Assembly (NCBI RefSeq): GCF_042658685.1
Contig: NZ_JBHSQY010000001.1
Origin: Macrococcoides bohemicum
Lineage (GTDB): Bacteria > Bacillota > Bacilli > Staphylococcales > Staphylococcaceae
Strand: one strand, 5' to 3'
Length of the DNA: 64,000 nt
Positions 9,417 to 18,403 of this stretch are shown here, piece after piece. Positions within the stretch are counted from its first letter, which is position 1. Each line of letters starts with the position of its first letter. Below the pieces are notes generated by a model, which was not told the DNA's origin, made no database searches, and saw nothing but the letters and a program-made list of their open reading frames with translations. The position numbers and the translations under genes were made by a program.

Positions 9417-9950
9417 ATGGATCTAACAGAACGCACACTATCAAAAGAAACGATACTAGACGGCAAAGTGTTAACTGTCGAGAGACACCAGGTCGAATTA
9501 CCCAATGGTAAGGAAAGTACAAGGGAAGTTGTACTGCACCCAGGAGCAGTTGCAGTGATTGCGATGAAACAGAATAAATTACTACTTGTTGAACAATTCA
9601 GAAAAGCACCTGAAGAAAATTTAATCGAGATCCCTGCAGGTAAAGTTGACCCAGGGGAAGAACGACGTGACACTGCACTGCGTGAATTAGAAGAAGAAAC
9701 AGGTTTTACTTCAAAGACGATGGAACTGGTTAATGAGTTTTATGTTTCACCCGGATTCTGTAATGAATTTATTTCTTTATTTGAAGCGGGGGAACTTATT
9801 GAATCTCATAATCTTGAAGCGGATGAAGACGAATTTGTATTGAAACACTGGTTGACATTAGAAGAGGCCAATAACTGGATAAAAACAGGGAAAATTAAAG
9901 ATGCGAAGACGATAATAGCAATTCAATATTTGCTATTATCAATGAAATAA
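9417..9950 (+). CDS. nudF: Nudix hydrolase, ADP-ribose pyrophosphatase type
   Basis: 177 residues. The Nudix box is complete: GEERRDTALRELEEETGF, with the metal-binding REXXEE core. The preceding segment (FRKAPEENLIEIPAGKVDPGEE) is typical of ADP-ribose pyrophosphatases, which cleave ADP-ribose to AMP and ribose 5-phosphate. The start ATG follows aaaggagag. It lies just upstream of fur, as in staphylococci. A 10-bp inverted repeat covers the 3' end of the gene. Confidence 0.92.
   Translation: MDLTERTLSKETILDGKVLTVERHQVELPNGKESTREVVLHPGAVAVIAMKQNKLLLVEQFRKAPEENLIEIPAGKVDPGEERRDTALRELEEETGFTSKTMELVNEFYVSPGFCNEFISLFEAGELIESHNLEADEDEFVLKHWLTLEEANNWIKTGKIKDAKTIIAIQYLLLSMK
9911..9940. repeat. Perfect 10-bp inverted repeat in the 3' end of nudF
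   Basis: gataatagca / tgctattatc are separated by 10 bp. No T run follows, so it is not a clear terminator. It ends 18 bp before the PerR-like box. Confidence 0.5.
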
Positions 9951-9957
9951 TATTAGA

Positions 9958-9972
9958 TTATAATAATTCTAA
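9958..9972. promoter_or_regulatory. Probable PerR box upstream of fur
   Basis: TTATAATAATTCTAA matches the Bacillus/Staphylococcus PerR consensus TTATAATnATTATAA at all but one defined position. It lies 82 bp before the fur start. fur is a known member of the PerR regulon in S. aureus. The sequence match is seen; PerR control here is inferred. Confidence 0.65.
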
Positions 9973-10053
9973 AAAAGACATTGTTTTTCTTGCTTTAATT
10001 CTCAATTACTGATATTTTATATATATCAATCGTAACCTTTAGGAGTGTTAGTA

Positions 10054-10533
10054 ATGCAGGAGAGAATCAATAGAATAAAGGAGCAATTACATGATGCTTC
10101 TTATAAATTAACCCCTCAAAGGGAAGCGACAGTGACCGTATTATTAGAAAATGAAGCTGATCATTTGAGTGCAGAAGATGTTTTCCTAAAAGTAAAGGAA
10201 CGTGCACCTGAAATTGGTCTCGCAACTGTATATCGTACATTAGAATTATTAGCTGAATTGAAGATTGTTGATAAGATTAATTTTGGAGATGGCGTTGCAC
10301 GTTTTGATTTGAGAAAAGAAGGTGCAAAACACTTTCACCATCATCTTGTATGTATGAGTTGTGGAGATGTTGATGAAATAGAAGAAGATTTACTGGATGA
10401 AGTTGAAAAGAAAGTAGAATCGGATTATCATTTCTTAATAATGGATCATCGTTTAACTTTCCATGGTATTTGTAAAAAATGTGCCGACAAAGGCGTTCAA
10501 CCTGAAGATCTTGATAAAAAAATAACAGAATAA
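10054..10533 (+). CDS. fur: Ferric uptake regulator
   Basis: 159 residues; an iron-responsive repressor of siderophore and iron-uptake genes. The N-terminal winged helix includes LATVYRTLELL. The metal-sensing dimerisation half follows, with HFHHHLVCMSCG and the second CxxC (CKKC) for structural zinc. The ATG at 10054 is chosen because the site aggag lies 9 nt before it; the upstream GTG at 10045 overlaps that site. The PerR-like box upstream suggests peroxide as well as iron control. Confidence 0.95.
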   Translation: MQERINRIKEQLHDASYKLTPQREATVTVLLENEADHLSAEDVFLKVKERAPEIGLATVYRTLELLAELKIVDKINFGDGVARFDLRKEGAKHFHHHLVCMSCGDVDEIEEDLLDEVEKKVESDYHFLIMDHRLTFHGICKKCADKGVQPEDLDKKITE

Positions 10534-10539
10534 TTTGAA

Positions 10540-10571
10540 ATGCAGATGAAATAATCATCTGTATTTTTTTA
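10540..10571 (+). terminator. Terminator of fur
   Basis: The stem atgcagatga / tcatctgtat (one G-U pair) has a 5-nt loop and is followed by seven T. Confidence 0.8.
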
Positions 10572-10625
10572 TATTTTTAGTTGATTATATAATTATTATG
10601 GTAAACTTAATAGTGAGGTGTTAAT

Positions 10626-11513
10626 ATGCAAACAATAATAGATGAATTTTTACATTTTATTATGATTGAAAAAGGACTAAGTAAAAATACAGTTGCAGCT
10701 TATCGTAGAGATTTAAACCATTATCAGGCTTTTTTGAAAGAGGAGAAAATTGGTAATATTGATAACATCGATAGATATACGATCACTTTATTTTTAGGAT
10801 ATTTAAAAGATCAGGGTAAATCTGCAAAAACTTTAGCACGGGTTTCAGCGACAATTAGAGGATTTCATCAGTTTGCTTTAAGAGAAAAATATGCGGTTAA
10901 AGATCCTACAGTCATTCTTGAAGCACCAAAATATGAACGCAATCTGCCGGATATTCTTTCTATAGAAGAGGTTGATAAATTTTTATCGACACCAGATACA
11001 TCAAAGCTTACTGGAAAGCGTGATCAGGCAATGCTTGAACTGTTATATGCTACTGGTATGCGTGTATCAGAGCTGATTAATTTAAACGTAGATGATGTGA
11101 ATACAATCATGGGTTTTGTTCGCGTATTCGGTAAAGGTAATAAAGAACGTATTATTCCTATTGGAGATAATATGATTAAATTGCTGGAGAAGTATATCCA
11201 GTCTACGCGTTATAAGATGCTTAAAAAAGAAATGACAGACAGTCTATTTCTAAATTTTCATGGTAAAAGACTCACACGCCAAGGATTCTGGAAGATAATG
11301 CGTCAAATTAAAGTTGAAGCTGGCATAGACAAGAAACTTACGCCACATACTTTACGTCATTCTTTTGCAACACATCTTCTAGAAAATGGTGCAGACCTAC
11401 GTGCCGTACAGGAAATGTTAGGACATGCAGATATTTCAACAACGCAACTTTATACCCATATCAGCAAGAAACAAATAAGAGAAGTGTATAAAAATACACA
11501 TCCTAGAGCATAA
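10626..11513 (+). CDS. xerD: Site-specific tyrosine recombinase XerD
   Basis: 295 residues, normal length. It resolves chromosome dimers at dif with XerC. The N-terminal SAM-like core-binding domain covers about residues 1-90. The catalytic domain shows Arg in ATGMRVSEL, the HTLRHSFATHLL box, the LGHADISTT His and the Tyr nucleophile in QLYTHIS. The position after fur is the conserved Firmicutes location, which distinguishes it from element integrases. The ATG is preceded by gtgaggtg. Confidence 0.96.
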   Translation: MQTIIDEFLHFIMIEKGLSKNTVAAYRRDLNHYQAFLKEEKIGNIDNIDRYTITLFLGYLKDQGKSAKTLARVSATIRGFHQFALREKYAVKDPTVILEAPKYERNLPDILSIEEVDKFLSTPDTSKLTGKRDQAMLELLYATGMRVSELINLNVDDVNTIMGFVRVFGKGNKERIIPIGDNMIKLLEKYIQSTRYKMLKKEMTDSLFLNFHGKRLTRQGFWKIMRQIKVEAGIDKKLTPHTLRHSFATHLLENGADLRAVQEMLGHADISTTQLYTHISKKQIREVYKNTHPRA

Positions 11514-11522
11514 GGAGAAAAT

Positions 11523-11741
11523 ATGAGTAAACAAAGAGAAATTCATAGAAATCAGGAAAAATTTCAAAAAGAAAATGATAGAAAAAAACAGGTTATTGTG
11601 CCAGAGGACACGCATGAAACAGATACTCAGATCAATCAGGAGAATGATTCAAAGAAAAATAAGAATAACTGGATATTATTCGGTTTTATCGCCTTGATGT
11701 GTATCATCTGGGGTATCCTGTATTGGATATTTATTGTGTAA
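11523..11741 (+). CDS. Small hypothetical protein with C-terminal membrane segment
   Basis: 72 residues. A charged, lysine- and glutamate-rich N-terminal 45 residues are followed by one predicted transmembrane helix (WILFGFIALMCIIWGILYWIFIV) that runs to the C terminus. It starts 9 bp after xerD with a clear site (ggagaaaat), so it is probably co-transcribed. Its last 66 bp overlap the convergent DUF309 gene. No function is recognised. Confidence 0.7.
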   Translation: MSKQREIHRNQEKFQKENDRKKQVIVPEDTHETDTQINQENDSKKNKNNWILFGFIALMCIIWGILYWIFIV

Positions 11742-12185
11742 AGCCATGTTTCTCGCCTGGATGACTTCAGTTCTATCACGTAGTTTATGTTTATGAATGA
11801 TTGCCTGAGTAGGTTCGTAATAATTTTTTATATCTATTGCTTCTATAACAGGTAGTGTGATGGGATAATAAGTTAAATATTTTTGAATGTCAGTTATTTG
11901 CTCTATTAATATAGATATATCTAGATATTCAGATAAGAAAGTCTTATTTATTTTTAGCAACTGTATTGTTTTTTTTAGTAATGTATGAGTACCACGTTTA
12001 TTGTGACGTCGTAGATGATACATTGCAGTAGCGAGCATAATTAATGCGACTTCAGGGTCTTGTTTAGTAAATTGTGATTTTTGTTTCCAGGCATCCTCCA
12101 TGATTTCATGACATTCAAAATAATCACGATACACATGAAAATGAATGATATAATCCGAAAATGCTTGTTTAAATAATGCATGCAT
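11676..12185 (-). CDS. DUF309-family protein
   Basis: 169 residues from the ATG at 12185, which follows a strong ribosome-binding site (ggaggatttctt); a longer reading from 12308 has no such signal. The motif FHVYRDYFECHEIMEDAWK is the hallmark of DUF309 proteins, small helical proteins next to scpA in many Firmicutes. The second half contains VALIMLATAMYHLRRHNKRG. It is divergent from scpA with 29 bp between starts, and convergent with and overlapping the small membrane gene. Biochemical function is unknown. Confidence 0.82.
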   Translation of the reverse strand: MHALFKQAFSDYIIHFHVYRDYFECHEIMEDAWKQKSQFTKQDPEVALIMLATAMYHLRRHNKRGTHTLLKKTIQLLKINKTFLSEYLDISILIEQITDIQKYLTYYPITLPVIEAIDIKNYYEPTQAIIHKHKLRDRTEVIQARNMALHNKYPIQDTPDDTHQGDKTE

Positions 12186-12214
12186 AAGAAATCCTCCAGA
12201 AGTAAGGTGAATAT

Positions 12215-12940
12215 ATGTACGAAGTAAAATTAGCTTCATTTGAAGGTCCGTTAGATTTACTCCTTCACTTAATTCAGAAATATGAAATAGATATTTATGA
12301 TATCTCAATGAAAGTGTTAACAGAACAATATATTAATTATATCAAAAATGTTGATGATCTTGATATTAATCAACATGGTGATTACTTGGTGATGGCGAGT
12401 GAGTTATTAAGAATAAAGAGCAAAACATTATTACCAGATACAAATGTAGATGAAAGTGAAAGCATCGAAGATCCACGTGAAGATTTAATGCGACAATTAT
12501 TAGAATATCAAAATTACCGTTTATATGCTGATATTTTAAAAACGAAAAAAGAGTCACATGAAAAATATTTTGTCAAACGTAGCAATGATTTATCCCATTT
12601 CGAGAATGCAAAACAAACACCGATACACATTGAACTTACCGATTTAATCACGGCATATCAGAAAGCAAAGCAACGTCGTAAAAAGATTGCCAGTGAATCT
12701 GTAAGTGTAGCCCGAGATACTTACTCCATGGAAGAAGCGATTGAGACAGTGACATATGCACTATCTCAAAAAGATAAAATTACTTTCGATGATTTTGTTT
12801 CATTTTCTGAAACAAAAACACAGATAGTAACATTGTTTCTGGCCATTCTGGAACTTATGAAAAATAATAAGATCAATGTTTATCAATCTAATGATTTTGG
12901 TGAAATTGAGATTGAAAGAGGAAAAAACTATGTCGAATGA
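12215..12940 (+). CDS. scpA: Segregation and condensation protein A (kleisin)
   Basis: 241 residues; the kleisin subunit that bridges SMC heads in the chromosome condensation complex. The family N terminus LASFEGPLDLLLHLIQKYEIDIYDI is intact, as is the C-terminal winged-helix part (TFDDFVSFSETKTQIVTLFLAILELMKNN). The ScpB start lies inside its 3' end, showing translational coupling. Confidence 0.95.
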   Translation: MYEVKLASFEGPLDLLLHLIQKYEIDIYDISMKVLTEQYINYIKNVDDLDINQHGDYLVMASELLRIKSKTLLPDTNVDESESIEDPREDLMRQLLEYQNYRLYADILKTKKESHEKYFVKRSNDLSHFENAKQTPIHIELTDLITAYQKAKQRRKKIASESVSVARDTYSMEEAIETVTYALSQKDKITFDDFVSFSETKTQIVTLFLAILELMKNNKINVYQSNDFGEIEIERGKNYVE

Positions 12941-13475
12941 AAAAATTAATATCATACTAGGTTTATTATATGCAGTTGGTGATGAAGGTATTGAAATTGA
13001 ACAACTTGCAGAGATTATAGAACGCACACCATCACAATTATCTGATATTGTAAGCACATATAATCATGAAATTTTTGAAATTCAAAAGTTAGGATCTAAA
13101 TACTTTCTGATGACCAATGAAACTTTGAATCCATACCTGGAAGATCTGGTTACTGCTACAAATGAAAAGAAATTAACACAGGCTTCACTCGAAACTTTAG
13201 CGATAATTGCATATAATCAACCTGTAACACGCCATGATATTGAAATGATGCGTGGTGTAAATAGTGATGGACCGGTCAAGACATTGATCGAAAGAGGTCT
13301 AGTAGAAAGTACAGAAGTGAATGGTGAGCGTGCTAGACAGTTAGCAACGACAGAATTTTTTCTGATGACATTCGGACTTACATCTTTAGATGATTTACCG
13401 AGAGATGAGACGATGACAAGTGATGCAAGTGAAATGGAATTATTCTTTAAAAATTTAAATGAAGAGGATGAATAA
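12930..13475 (+). CDS. scpB: Segregation and condensation protein B
   Basis: 181 residues. It dimerises through tandem winged-helix domains and binds the ScpA middle segment. Recognisable segments are LGLLYAVGDEGIEIEQLAEI at the N terminus and ETLAIIAYNQPVTRHDIEMMRGV in the second domain. The ATG at 12930 (MSNEKINIILG) gives the family N terminus and an 11-bp overlap with scpA; a longer frame from 12876 lies wholly within scpA. It ends with an acidic tail. Confidence 0.95.
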   Translation: MSNEKINIILGLLYAVGDEGIEIEQLAEIIERTPSQLSDIVSTYNHEIFEIQKLGSKYFLMTNETLNPYLEDLVTATNEKKLTQASLETLAIIAYNQPVTRHDIEMMRGVNSDGPVKTLIERGLVESTEVNGERARQLATTEFFLMTFGLTSLDDLPRDETMTSDASEMELFFKNLNEEDE

Positions 13476-13476
13476 T

Positions 13477-14214
13477 ATGAGTGAACAATTAGAAAGATTA
13501 CAGAAAGTCATCGCTAAAAGTGGTGTGACTTCACGTCGTAAAGCAGAAGTATTAATCTCAGAAGGTAAAGTTACAGTTAATGGTGAGACAGTAACTGAAC
13601 TTGGTACGAAAGTAAGTCCTAGAGACCGTGTGGAAGTGGAAGGCATTCCTTTAGAAAATCCGGAAAAGATATATATATTATTCCACAAACCAACTGGTGT
13701 AATTACTAGTGTTTCTGATGATAAAGGTCGAACTGTTGTAACTGATTATTTTCCGCAACTAGACTTAAGAATATTTCCTGTAGGTCGTCTTGATTATGAG
13801 ACAAGTGGTTTATTATTACTGACAAACGATGGTGACTTTGCCAATCAAATGACCCATCCGAAATACAAGATGAAGAAAAAATACGTAGCTAAATTAAAAG
13901 GATTTCTATTAAGAGAACAAGTTAAAGAATTGGAACGAGGTATCATGCTAGAAGACGGAAAAACAGCTCCGGCAATTGTGAAAGTAAAGTCACAGGACAA
14001 GCTGAAAGACACTACTTTAGTAGAGATTACAATTCATGAAGGTCGTAATCGTCAAGTGCGTCGTATGTTTGCCCATTTTGGTCACGAAGTTGTGAAACTA
14101 TCTCGTGTTGAATATGGACCGTTAACGCTTAAAGGATTAAATGCAGGGGATGCAAGAGAACTCACACCTCATGAAGTTAAAACTTTACGTAATATGAGTT
14201 TAAATAAATCATAA
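13477..14214 (+). CDS. rluB: 23S rRNA pseudouridine synthase, RluB type
   Basis: 245 residues from the ATG at 13477, after the site aagagga; the extra upstream residues overlap scpB. It carries an N-terminal S4 RNA-binding domain (about 3-60) and the catalytic GRLDYETSGLLLLTNDGD motif with the active Asp, then RNRQVRRMF. It isomerises uridine in 23S rRNA helix 89/90. The scpA-scpB-rluB order is conserved in Firmicutes. Confidence 0.94.
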   Translation: MSEQLERLQKVIAKSGVTSRRKAEVLISEGKVTVNGETVTELGTKVSPRDRVEVEGIPLENPEKIYILFHKPTGVITSVSDDKGRTVVTDYFPQLDLRIFPVGRLDYETSGLLLLTNDGDFANQMTHPKYKMKKKYVAKLKGFLLREQVKELERGIMLEDGKTAPAIVKVKSQDKLKDTTLVEITIHEGRNRQVRRMFAHFGHEVVKLSRVEYGPLTLKGLNAGDARELTPHEVKTLRNMSLNKS

Positions 14215-14250
14215 AATTCACATAGTTGCCACAGATAATAATTGCTTAAA

Positions 14251-14259
14251 TGATATAAT
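14251..14259 (+). promoter_or_regulatory. Extended -10 element for the res operon
   Basis: TGATATAAT matches the extended -10 consensus, 36 bp before resA. No good -35 is seen. Confidence 0.5.
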
Positions 14260-14294
14260 GTAAAGTGACATTTTGAATAGAGAAGGGGTTAAGC

Positions 14295-14825
14295 ATGGCG
14301 AAACAGCAAAAAAAATGGATTCAATATATGGTGACTTTCCTAATTTTGCTCGCAATAATTTTTATCATCTACGTTTCTGTGACGAAAGATGGCGAAAAGG
14401 TTGTGAAAATTGGTGATGATGCACCTGTGTTTGAATTGAAAACATTAGATGACAGTAAAGTTAATTTAAAGGATTATCGTGGCAAAGGTTTAGTACTTAA
14501 TTTCTGGGGGACTTGGTGTGAACCTTGTTTAGAAGAGATGCCGGATTTAAACCGTGCACATAATGTGTACAAAAATCAAGGTGTAGAAGTATTAACGATT
14601 CACGTTAAGAACAGTCCACAACAAATTAAACAGTTCTTCAGTGCATTAGACGAAGAAGTAACTTTACCAGTTGGTTTAGATAATGGTGATGTAATGGAAG
14701 CATATAATGCGAATGATCTACCGAATACTTATATCATTGATAAAGATGGGAAGATTGTAGCACACCATAAAGGCCAAATGTCAAAAGAAGATATTCAGAA
14801 ATATATGGAAATGGTTAAACCATAA
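14295..14825 (+). CDS. resA: Thiol-disulfide oxidoreductase ResA
   Basis: 176 residues. An N-terminal membrane anchor (about 10-28) is followed by a thioredoxin fold with the CEPC active site (WGTWCEPCLEEMPDLN). ResA reduces the haem-binding CxxCH cysteines of apocytochromes on the outer membrane face. It is the first gene of resA-resB-resC. Cytochrome c is needed here because a qcrC-type c-haem protein is encoded at 58950. Confidence 0.94.
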   Translation: MAKQQKKWIQYMVTFLILLAIIFIIYVSVTKDGEKVVKIGDDAPVFELKTLDDSKVNLKDYRGKGLVLNFWGTWCEPCLEEMPDLNRAHNVYKNQGVEVLTIHVKNSPQQIKQFFSALDEEVTLPVGLDNGDVMEAYNANDLPNTYIIDKDGKIVAHHKGQMSKEDIQKYMEMVKP

Positions 14826-14838
14826 AAGGAGGATGACG

Positions 14839-16476
14839 ATGCAGGAACAATCGATTAAATGTGTTTGTGGTCATGTAAACCCTCCTGGTACTCAATTATG
14901 TCAAAACTGCGGACGTTTGATTAATGACAGCTATGATAAAAAGAAAACAACAGATGTCATGCGATATGACGGTCAAGCAGTGAGAAGTAAGACAAAGCAT
15001 AAAACATTGCTGGATAAAGTATGGATATTTTTCAGTTCCGTTAAAGTTGGTGTAATATTACTTGTATTAACCGTTTTAGCATCTGCACTAGGGACAATGT
15101 TTCCTCAGGAATATTTTATTCCCGTAGGTGAAGATCCATCGACATTCTATAAAGATAAATACGGTACTTTAGGATATATCTATTATAAACTTGGATTAGA
15201 TAACCTATATACATCTTGGTGGTATCTAATACTACTTGCGCTTGTAGCATTCTCAATTATTGCAGCAAGTATAGACCGAGGCATTCCATTACATAAATCG
15301 CTTACACGTCAGACTGTTAAGAAGCACCCAACGTACTTTAAACGTCAGAGGTTGACACTAGATGTACCGACAACGGTTGATCAGGCGGCTCTTGTAAATG
15401 CTTTAGAGCAGAGAAAATATAAAGTTAGAACTGACGGTACAGCAATATTAGCTGAAAAAGGCCGTTTAAGTCGTTATGGTCCATACATTAACCATACCGG
15501 GCTTATAATTTTGTTAGCAGGTGCAATGCTTCGATTTGTCCCGGCTTTATATGTGGATGAATTTGTTGGTGTTGCAGAAGGTGAGACAAAAAGTATCCCC
15601 GGCACAGAAAATACGTATTATATTAAAAATAATAAGTTTATTTTTGAACAATACGATGCAGAATCTATTTCAAACATTAATGGTAAATCAGCAGATGCCA
15701 GAATGAATAAAATTGCTAAAAATTATGAATCACAAGTTACAATATATGAAAATAAAGCAGATAAATCAGTTGTAGGTGCTGAACCGAAATTAGCACAAAT
15801 CAAAGATGACAGTGTAAAAGTGAACCATCCAGTTAAATTTGCAAATTTTGCGTTATATCAGAATAGTTTCGATCAGTCTCAACTTAAAACAATGACATTT
15901 AAAGTTGAAGACATCAAGACAGGCAAACCTATCGGTAAAACATTTGAAGTTGCACTTGATAATCCCGGCAAACAATATAAGGTAAGTGATGAATTAACTG
16001 TGAATCTAAAAAACTATGCACCGGATTTCAATGGTATTGCGGATAATGGAACTTTATTAACAAGCTCCCCGATTCCAAATAATCCTGCATTCGTCTTTGG
16101 GGTTGAGGATAAAGGTAAACAATCAGAATATAGCCTACTAAAAATACGTTCTTCACAGGATATCACTAAAAATAATCAGTATGCGGTAAAATTTGTGAGT
16201 GCGACGAATAAAACGATTACTTATTTAACAGTAAAGAAAGATTTAACGTTACCTATTCTATTTATTGGTTTTTCAATATTTTTAATAGGTCTTGCCATTG
16301 GATCTTATATTCACCACCGTCGTATCTGGATTGAAACGAAAGATGGATTTAAATTAGCAGCACATACAAATAGAAATTATTATGGGTATTCTAAAGACAT
16401 TAACAGTATGTTAGAACCTTTCAATTTACCGAAAGTTAACGATAAATATGCGGATACGGAGGAAGAAAATGAATAG
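14839..16476 (+). CDS. resB: Cytochrome c biogenesis protein ResB
   Basis: 545 residues. A cysteine-rich zinc-ribbon-like N terminus (CVCGHVNPPGTQLCQNCG) precedes the ResB core, with four membrane segments and a large extracytoplasmic domain between about residues 240 and 470. It forms the haem export/ligation complex with ResC. The ATG at 14839 is preferred over 14833 because the site aaggagg ends at 14832, leaving 6 nt. It overlaps resC. Confidence 0.93.
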   Translation: MQEQSIKCVCGHVNPPGTQLCQNCGRLINDSYDKKKTTDVMRYDGQAVRSKTKHKTLLDKVWIFFSSVKVGVILLVLTVLASALGTMFPQEYFIPVGEDPSTFYKDKYGTLGYIYYKLGLDNLYTSWWYLILLALVAFSIIAASIDRGIPLHKSLTRQTVKKHPTYFKRQRLTLDVPTTVDQAALVNALEQRKYKVRTDGTAILAEKGRLSRYGPYINHTGLIILLAGAMLRFVPALYVDEFVGVAEGETKSIPGTENTYYIKNNKFIFEQYDAESISNINGKSADARMNKIAKNYESQVTIYENKADKSVVGAEPKLAQIKDDSVKVNHPVKFANFALYQNSFDQSQLKTMTFKVEDIKTGKPIGKTFEVALDNPGKQYKVSDELTVNLKNYAPDFNGIADNGTLLTSSPIPNNPAFVFGVEDKGKQSEYSLLKIRSSQDITKNNQYAVKFVSATNKTITYLTVKKDLTLPILFIGFSIFLIGLAIGSYIHHRRIWIETKDGFKLAAHTNRNYYGYSKDINSMLEPFNLPKVNDKYADTEEENE

Positions 16477-17677
16477 TGAAGCTTTATTAAATATCAGTAG
16501 TACTTCATTGTATGCTGCATTTATTTTATATTTAATCGCGATATTACCATTCTCAGCAAGCATTAAAGCGAAATCGAAGAAAAGTGAAAAAATTGCAGTA
16601 ACCTTAACGATTATAGGGTTTATTATGCAGCTCGTATATTTTGTTACACGATGGATGGCGGCAGGACATGCCCCGGTAAGTAATATGTATGAGTTCCTGA
16701 CTATGTTCGGTATCATGATGGTCGGTGGATTTTTAGTACTATATTTCTTATATCATACGCCAATATTAGCATTGTTCTCATTGCCAATCGCTATGCTTTT
16801 AATTGTTTATGCGAGTATGTTCTCACGTGATGTCTCACCACTTATTCCTGCATTACAAAGTAATTGGTTAGCGATTCATGTTATTACTGTATCAATCAGT
16901 TACGGTATTTTATCTGTAAGTTCAGTAGCAGGGTTAATCTATTTATTACGTTATGTTGAAGCAAATGAAAAGTCAAAAGATGCTTTTTGGTTAGAGGTTG
17001 TAATGTACTTCATAATCCTAGTGATAGCTTTTATATTAACAACAATCGTTATGAAAGGTATCGTTCATTATCAGGAAGATTATTATTACTATGATAAAAA
17101 TGATAATAGGACAATTGCTGAATATCATTTACCTGGATTAGTGACATTTAAAGATAGTATTCCTGTTGAGAAAATTAAAGGCACGAAACAAGATTATAAA
17201 GAAGTTAAACGATTCGATACAGGGATTGAATTACCGCCTGTAATTAACGCTCAAAAATTAAATACAGTAGCATGGTCTATTATCATTGGTACAATTTTAT
17301 ATGCACTGTTAAGATTAGTGTTAAGAAAAACATTATTTGCTGTAGTTAAACCTTTAACGAATAAAGTATCGCTTCAGTTAATGGATGAAATTTGCTATAG
17401 ATCAGTAATTATTGGTTTCCCATTATTTGCTTTAGGCGGCTTGTTATTTGCGAGTATATGGGCTCAAATTGCCTGGAGTAGGTTCTGGGGATGGGATCCT
17501 AAAGAGGTTTGGGCATTAATTACATTCTTATTCTATGCTATCTTCCTGCATTTACGTTTAGGTAGAGGCTGGGAAGGTAAGAAAAGTGCCTGGCTTGCAG
17601 TTGTAGGTATGGCAATCATTTTATTCAATGTGATTGCAGTAAACCTTATTATTGCAGGACTGCACTCATACGCTTAA
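16469..17677 (+). CDS. resC: Cytochrome c biogenesis protein ResC (CcsA family)
   Basis: 402 residues with about eight membrane helices. The conserved tryptophan-rich haem-handling motif is seen as WGWDPKEVWALITFLFYA, flanked by histidines (IHVITVSISYG; HLRLGRGW). It is the partner of ResB in cytochrome c synthesis. The ATG at 16469 follows ggaggaagaa and lies within the end of resB. An srrA start follows 19 bp after its stop. Confidence 0.94.
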   Translation: MNSEALLNISSTSLYAAFILYLIAILPFSASIKAKSKKSEKIAVTLTIIGFIMQLVYFVTRWMAAGHAPVSNMYEFLTMFGIMMVGGFLVLYFLYHTPILALFSLPIAMLLIVYASMFSRDVSPLIPALQSNWLAIHVITVSISYGILSVSSVAGLIYLLRYVEANEKSKDAFWLEVVMYFIILVIAFILTTIVMKGIVHYQEDYYYYDKNDNRTIAEYHLPGLVTFKDSIPVEKIKGTKQDYKEVKRFDTGIELPPVINAQKLNTVAWSIIIGTILYALLRLVLRKTLFAVVKPLTNKVSLQLMDEICYRSVIIGFPLFALGGLLFASIWAQIAWSRFWGWDPKEVWALITFLFYAIFLHLRLGRGWEGKKSAWLAVVGMAIILFNVIAVNLIIAGLHSYA

Positions 17678-17695
17678 ATTAAAGGAGTAATCGAC

Positions 17696-18403
17696 ATGAA
17701 ACATACGATATTGATCGTTGATGATGAAGACAGAATCAGAAAACTTGCCAAAATGTATCTTGAACGTGAAGGTTTTGAGACAGTAGAAGCAAGTGATGGT
17801 GAAACAGCCTTAGAACTCGCTTTAAACCAGAATTTTCATTGTATATTACTTGATATAATGCTGCCGGGAATGGACGGTATTGAAGTATGCAGAAGAATTC
17901 GTGAGGAAAAAACAACACCAATTATTATGCTAACAGCTAAAGGTGAAGAACATAATCGCGTTGAAGGATTTGAAATAGGGGCTGACGACTATATCGTTAA
18001 ACCATTTTCGCCACGTGAAGTAGTATTACGTGTTAAAGCGATATTACGACGTGCACAGCCAACAATGTATTTAAAACAAGATTCACACGCGAAAGATTTA
18101 ATTGTATTTGATTCTTTAGTGATTGATAATGATGCACATCGTGTTATGGCTGAAAATCAGGAAGTTAATTTGACACCAAAAGAATATGAATTATTATTAT
18201 TTTTAGCAAAAAGTCCGGATAAAGTTTTTGACCGTGAACAATTGCTGAAAGATGTTTGGCATTATGAGTTTTACGGAGATTTACGTACAGTAGATACCCA
18301 TGTTAAACGTCTTCGAGAAAAATTAAATAAAGTTTCACCGAAAGCTGCTGATATGATTCACACTGTATGGGGTGTTGGTTATAAGTTTGAGGTGAAAGAA
18401 TAA
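17696..18403 (+). CDS. srrA: Response regulator SrrA/ResD
   Basis: 235 residues of the OmpR/PhoB class. The receiver domain shows the DDE acidic pair, the phospho-acceptor Asp in LLDIMLPGMDG and Lys in DDYIVKPFS. The winged-helix DNA-binding domain ends VDTHVKRLREKLN...TVWGVGYKFE. With SrrB it controls respiration genes in response to oxygen or menaquinone redox state. It is co-transcribed with resABC and shares one base with srrB. Confidence 0.95.
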   Translation: MKHTILIVDDEDRIRKLAKMYLEREGFETVEASDGETALELALNQNFHCILLDIMLPGMDGIEVCRRIREEKTTPIIMLTAKGEEHNRVEGFEIGADDYIVKPFSPREVVLRVKAILRRAQPTMYLKQDSHAKDLIVFDSLVIDNDAHRVMAENQEVNLTPKEYELLLFLAKSPDKVFDREQLLKDVWHYEFYGDLRTVDTHVKRLREKLNKVSPKAADMIHTVWGVGYKFEVKE

